A stretch of 64,000 bases of DNA from Varanus komodoensis. Lineage: Eukaryota; Chordata; Lepidosauria; Squamata; Varanidae. Position numbers and translations under genes: made by a program. Where the stretch lies: assembly GCF_004798865.1 (NCBI RefSeq), contig NW_025335568.1:52865486-52929485 (forward strand), written 5' to 3'. The first letter of the stretch is position 1; every line of letters begins with the position of its first letter. The notes below the pieces were generated by a model. That model saw only the letters and a list, made by a program, of their open reading frames with translations, was not told the origin of the DNA and ran no database searches. Below are positions 60,500 through 64,000 of the stretch, in pieces.

Positions 60500-61380
60500 T
60501 TAGAGCTACACCATCTGGGACTTAAACCATCTTCTATAAAAGTGTACACGGCGGCAATTTCTTATTACTGTGGTACAATTCAGGGATCTTCCATTTTTTC
60601 TCAACCATTAATAAAAAGATTCCTTAAAGGACTGCAAAACATTCATCCGACAATTAGACCAGTGATGCCCACTTGGAGCCTATCAGTTGTGTTACAGGCA
60701 CTCACAAAAGCTCCTTTTGAGCCTTTAGCAACTGTTGATTTATGCCTTGTTTCTTGGAAGACAGCTTTTCTTGTAGCGGTTACATCAGCTCGAAGAGCTA
60801 GTGAACTCTGTGCCCTCAGGGTAGATCCTCCCTATTTGAATTTCCATAGGGAGAAAGTTGTTCTTCGCATGGACCCTTTGTTTCTACCGAAGGTGGCTAC
60901 TTCCTTTCACATGAATCAGGAGATCGTCCTACCTGCCTTTTTTCCGTCACCATCTAATCCGATTGAGAGATCCTTGCATGCGCTCGATGTAAGGCGCTGC
61001 TTAGCCTTTTATAGATCAAGGACTGAAGCTATCCGTTGTTCCAATCAACTCTTTGTAAAATACTCCGACCACGATAAGGGTTCTCCTATTACCCCTCAAA
61101 GGCTTTCAAAATGGATAGTTCATACTATCACTCTGTCTTACCAGTTAGCTAAGTTGGACTTACCTGCAGCTCCGAGAGGTCATTCTACTAGAGCAGTAGC
61201 TGCTTCTTCAGCCTTTGCGGCAGGGGTCCCAATTGATGAGGTCTGCAAGGCTGCAACCTGGGCCATTCCATGTACATTATTGTCTGGATGTCCGTGCAAG
61301 ACAGGACTGCTCCTTTGGAAGAGCCGTTCTTTCGGCTGTCCTTCATTGAAGACACCTCCCCTCCTCCATCGAGGGTAAGC
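60500..61380 (+). mobile_element. DIRS tyrosine recombinase region (fossil part)
   Basis: The best-preserved part. It shows the tyrosine recombinase landmarks: an arginine box in TSARRASELCALRVDPP and a HxxR box in RGHSTRAVAASSAFAAGVPI followed by DEVCKAATWA, the order of the DIRS integrase-like enzyme that recombines the circular copy into the genome. It belongs to a broken element. Confidence 0.9.
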
Positions 61381-61390
61381 TTGCTAATAT

Positions 61391-61490
61391 ACCCATGTGT
61401 GTGATGCACAGAGGCCATGAAGAAGAAAAGCAGGTTGCTTACCTGTAACTGATGTTCTTCAAGTGGCCATCTGTGCAGTCACACAACCCA
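61391..61490 (+). repeat. DIRS internal complementary region
   Basis: Its left half is complementary to the outer left end (matching gcctctgtgcatcacaca at 56509) and its right half is complementary to the outer right end (matching gttacaggtaagcaacctgc). It therefore represents the two ends joined, the template for circle formation in this family. The junction core aaaagcagg is at 61426-61434. Confidence 0.88.
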
Positions 61491-61620
61491 CCTGGCAGCC
61501 CCGCTTGGTGTCGATGGGTGAATCTTGTCATCGGTACCATACTGTTTTTTTATTCATGTTACCAACATCATTTTTTCTGAGTTAGATTCTTTACACTAGG
61601 GGACGAACGTCCGGTCTATC

Positions 61621-61810
61621 AAAGACTGGAAAATGGTGGGTGCTCCGCTCTATATATGCTACTGGAGGGGAAGGGGAGCGGAGTTTTCCCGCCAAAACCA
61701 TTAGCTATCAATCTTCCGGCAAAAGGCACTGCGCAGGCACAGCACCCATGTGTGTGACTGCACAGATGGCCACTCGAAGAACATCCGTTACAGGTAAGCA
61801 ACCTGCTTTT
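61621..61810 (-). repeat. DIRS right inverted terminal repeat
   Basis: Reverse complement of the left repeat at 56481-56658. It ends gtaagcaacctgctttt. Confidence 0.9.
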
Positions 61811-62605
61811 TCCCCTTTAGCAGGAGTCATTTCAAGTCATTGCTGCTTTCTGCCAGTAGTATGATCTGCATATTTTAGTGATGTTTCTTCTGCCAGTTTT
61901 CATTCCTTCCTCTGATTCTAATCCAACTTTTTTGTGATATGTTCTGCATACAGATGGAACAGGTAGGGAGATAAAATACATCCTTGCCTTACACCATTGT
62001 CTATAGGAAACTGTTCTGCTTCTCTGTATTCCGTCCTAAATCTAGCATCTTGTGCATGATACAGGTTACAGATCAGAACAATCAAATGCAGAGACACACC
62101 CATTTCTTTTAGGACCATCCATAGCTTTTCACGATCCATGAAGTCATAGATGGATCTTCTTCTGAAATACTTTGGTGTGTTTCTGTAGCTAATGTATATT
62201 TGTAGTATGATCTCTAGTGCCTCTTCCTTTTTGGAATCCAGCTTGGACATCTAGCATTTCTTGCTCCAGATAGGGTAGTGTTCTTTGTTGCAACACTTTG
62301 AACTTTACTTGTGTGGGAGATTAATGCAATGGTCCTACGATTGCTGCACTCTTTTGCATCTCCTTTCTTGATGATTGCAATTTATATTGAATGTGGGCCA
62401 GTGATTTGGTTTCCATATTTTTTGACGTGTTTTTATTAGGATTTGGATTGATTCATTTTCTACAGCTTGGAATAGTTCTACTGGTATCCTGGTGCTTTAT
62501 TCTTCGCAAGTGCTATCACAGCAGCTGTCACTTTGTTTTCTAACATTGCAGTTCTTCTTCACAGGATTCCACTTAAAAGAGTTCGATCATCCTTTCATCT
62601 CGTCT
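61811..62605 (-). mobile_element. RTE-clade LINE, RT part (right of DIRS)
   Basis: Minus strand. Encodes SIYDFMDREKLWMVLKEMGV, then DARFRTEYREAEQFPIDNGV directly followed by RQGCILSPYLFHLYAEHITK, the RT palm of RTE elements, and a degenerate YADD region (LKYADHTT). It continues into 55815-56480 across the DIRS, and upstream into 63473-63655 across an L2. Confidence 0.88.
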
Positions 62606-63472
62606 GTATTTATTTACTTAAAACTTTTTTAGACTGTCCCTTACCATAGTCTTGGGATGGTTTAACAGTAAAACAGAAAATAAAAATAAAACAGTGTCCT
62701 AATCAAATTCTAACAATAATATTAAAATAACAGTCAAAACTTAAAATATTGGGAAAATAAAAAGGGTTTAGCCTACCACTAAAAAGAATAAAGTGATGGT
62801 GCCAGGCAAACGTCTTTGGGGAGCATATTGCACAATTGGGGCACCACCACAGAGAAGGCCCTTCACTGGGCAATCACCCTCCTAATCTCCTTCAAGGAGG
62901 GCTCCTGGAGAAGGGCCTCTGTCACAGATCTTAAGGGGCAGGTAGGCACATATGGAAGGAGACGCTCCTTCAGGTAACCAGGTCCTAAGCTGTTTAGGGC
63001 TTCATAGGACATCACCAGCACCTTAAACTGGGCCCAGACTTCAACTGGTAGTCAGTGTAGGTGGTAAAGGACCGACATTATGTGTTCGTACCTGCAGGTC
63101 CCTGTTAACAACCTGGCTGCTCTATTCTGAACCAACTGAAGTATCTGGACTGTCTCCAAGGGCAGCCCCATGTGGAGCGCATTGCAGTAGTCCAATTGGG
63201 AAGTTATAAGTGCATGGGTCACCATTGCCAGGCACTACTCATCCAGATAAATTAGCTGAGGCTGAAGGAAAACGTTCCTCGCCACAGCCATCACCTGGGA
63301 TTCCAGGGACAGCTCCGGATTGCGGAGCACTCCCAAAATGTGTACCCTGTCCATTAGCGGGTGTGCAACCCCATCCAGAACAGGGTTGGAAACACCTATC
63401 AGGGAGGCTAAACCGCCTACCAGCAGGACCTCCATCTTGTCTGGATTAAGCTTCAGGTTATTGGGCCTCATT
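62606..63472 (-). mobile_element. L2 LINE 3' end inserted in the RTE LINE
   Basis: Minus-strand L2. Encodes NLKLNPDKMEVLLVGGLASL and VHILGVLRNPELSLESQVMA at the right end, with the L2 C-terminal block (plus-strand view ggagggctcctggagaaggg) and 3' tail tatttatttacttaaaact at the left. 5' truncated at about 63472. Sister to 2121-2512. Confidence 0.9.
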
Positions 63473-63655
63473 CAGTCCATCACCCCAGCCAATTCTGTAT
63501 ATTCTTTCCACCTTCTCTTTATTTTTGCCTGGGCTGATAGTGTGTTCCCATGTTTGTCTTTTAGCATTCCTAATCCAGGTTGGAATTTCCCTTTGATTTC
63601 TTCGATCTTCTGGAAGAGGTCTGTTGTATTTCCCCTTCTGTCACTCTCTTCTATT
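63473..63655 (-). mobile_element. RTE-clade LINE, linker before RT
   Basis: Minus strand. Encodes VIEESDRRGNTTDLFQKIEE, then IKGKFQPGLGMLKDKHGNTL and IKRRWKEYTELAG, matching the linker between endonuclease and RT in RTE/BovB elements. It is the upstream continuation of 61811-62605. Confidence 0.82.
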
Positions 63656-63760
63656 ACAGTCAGCCCTCCACATTCACAGGAATTAGGGGTGTGAGTGGGA
63701 AAAGTAGAAAATCTGCAAATATAGCCCCATACCCCAAACCTAAATCCTAATACTGTAGAC
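63656..63760 (+). mobile_element. Tigger-like (pogo) transposon 5' end
   Basis: After a TA dinucleotide the sequence reads cagtcagccctccacattca, the terminal repeat of Tigger/MER2-like elements. The following aaaatctgcaaatatagccc fits the subterminal region. It is interrupted at 63761 by a hAT element. Confidence 0.65.
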
Positions 63761-64000
63761 CATGGGTCCTCAAACTATGGCCTGTGGGCCGGTTCTGGCC
63801 CATTTATCCAGCCCGCCTCAGAGGTTTTGGACTCCCCGCACCTGCTGCTACCTGCCTCGCCTTGCACACTGGCGCCGGCACTGCCTCACGAGGCAGCGGC
63901 TTGCTCGCTTGGAGATCGTTTTGGACTCGCTTGGAGATCTCTGAGCGAGCAAGCCACTGCCTTTCAACTGGCCCCCTGTTGAAAAAGTTTGAGGACCCCT
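63761..64000. mobile_element. hAT (Charlie-like) MITE, reaching the window end
   Basis: The left end is catgggtcctcaaactatgg and the right end in reverse complement is aggggtcctcaaactttttc, the CAGGGGTCCTCAAACT hAT terminal repeat. The last base probably lies at 64001. The interior is GC-rich with a repeated gcttgctcgcttggagatc / cgcttggagatctctgagcg motif and no open transposase. Left flanking 8 bases are ctgtagac; the right flank is outside the window. Confidence 0.8.

Larger units (their letters stand above)
56481..61810 (+). mobile_element. DIRS-type tyrosine-recombinase retrotransposon (fossil)
   Basis: A 5.3 kb DIRS element inserted in an RTE LINE. DIRS elements are gag- and reverse-transcriptase-bearing relatives of LTR retrotransposons that integrate with a tyrosine recombinase through a circular intermediate. 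All the expected parts are seen in order: inverted terminal repeats, gag-like region, reverse transcriptase with RNase H, a methylase-like region, tyrosine recombinase and an internal complementary region. It is structurally full length but broken, with very roughly ten breaks across the coding parts. The two terminal repeats differ at about 7% of compared positions, which suggests moderate age if they were alike at insertion. Confidence 0.92.

Noticed and set aside
56481-61810. The 55.8-61.8 kb element as an LTR retrotransposon or endogenous retrovirus
   Set aside because: Terminal repeats are inverted rather than direct, there is an internal complementary region, and the recombinase is of the tyrosine type, all pointing to DIRS.
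1-64000. CRISPR arrays, bacterial operons, tRNA or rRNA genes
   Set aside because: The window is vertebrate nuclear DNA; A/B-box sequences seen belong to SINEs, and no cloverleaf-forming intact tRNA was found.

Overview
This window is vertebrate nuclear DNA, almost certainly from a squamate reptile (lizard or snake; species not determinable). The evidence is the repeat mixture: BovB/RTE LINEs, CR1 and L2 LINEs, a Sauria-type SINE ending in ACCTTT units, MIR-like and other tRNA-derived SINEs, hAT, mariner/Tigger-like and foldback DNA elements, and a DIRS tyrosine-recombinase retrotransposon. There are long microsatellites and one 100-N assembly gap (42929-43028). No complete host gene is visible. 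The stretch reads as an intron or a gene desert, and most short open frames are chance or lie in repeats.

Layout. 1-822 is the RT part of a BovB LINE (minus strand). 1590-4245 is one CR1 LINE (plus strand) broken into pieces by two L2 copies and an L2-tail/SINE pair. 5855-8330 holds a BovB 3' end, CR1 tails, a GC-rich repeat of unknown class and a SINE. 11347-15436 holds two CR1 copies on the minus strand, the second split by an L1 fragment and carrying a (TC)n expansion. 15.6-42 kb is mostly single-copy-looking AT-rich DNA with scattered MITEs, microsatellites, possible conserved non-coding blocks and one candidate host exon (39721-39795). 42507-43472 is a TA-flanked DNA transposon with a SINE inside. 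49499-50748 is an L2 3' end directly followed by a Sauria SINE.

The most structured region is 55.8-64.0 kb. A minus-strand RTE-clade LINE has been interrupted by a DIRS element (about 56481-61810), by an L2 (62606-63472) and apparently by a Tigger-like element (from 63656), which itself carries a hAT element running off the window end. The DIRS copy shows inverted terminal repeats, an internal complementary region, gag-like, RT/RNase H, methylase-like and tyrosine recombinase parts. It is a broken fossil. A 9-base core (CCTGCTTTT) at both of its ends also occurs, reverse-complemented, at the predicted circle junction and fits the interrupted LINE sequence, which suggests a recombination footprint.

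Two small palindromic families recur in the window: a 160-280 bp element with GTTCAGACAACA ends (four copies) and a 90-115 bp foldback with CAATCCTATGCA ends (three copies). All family names come from recognition by eye; no database search was run.
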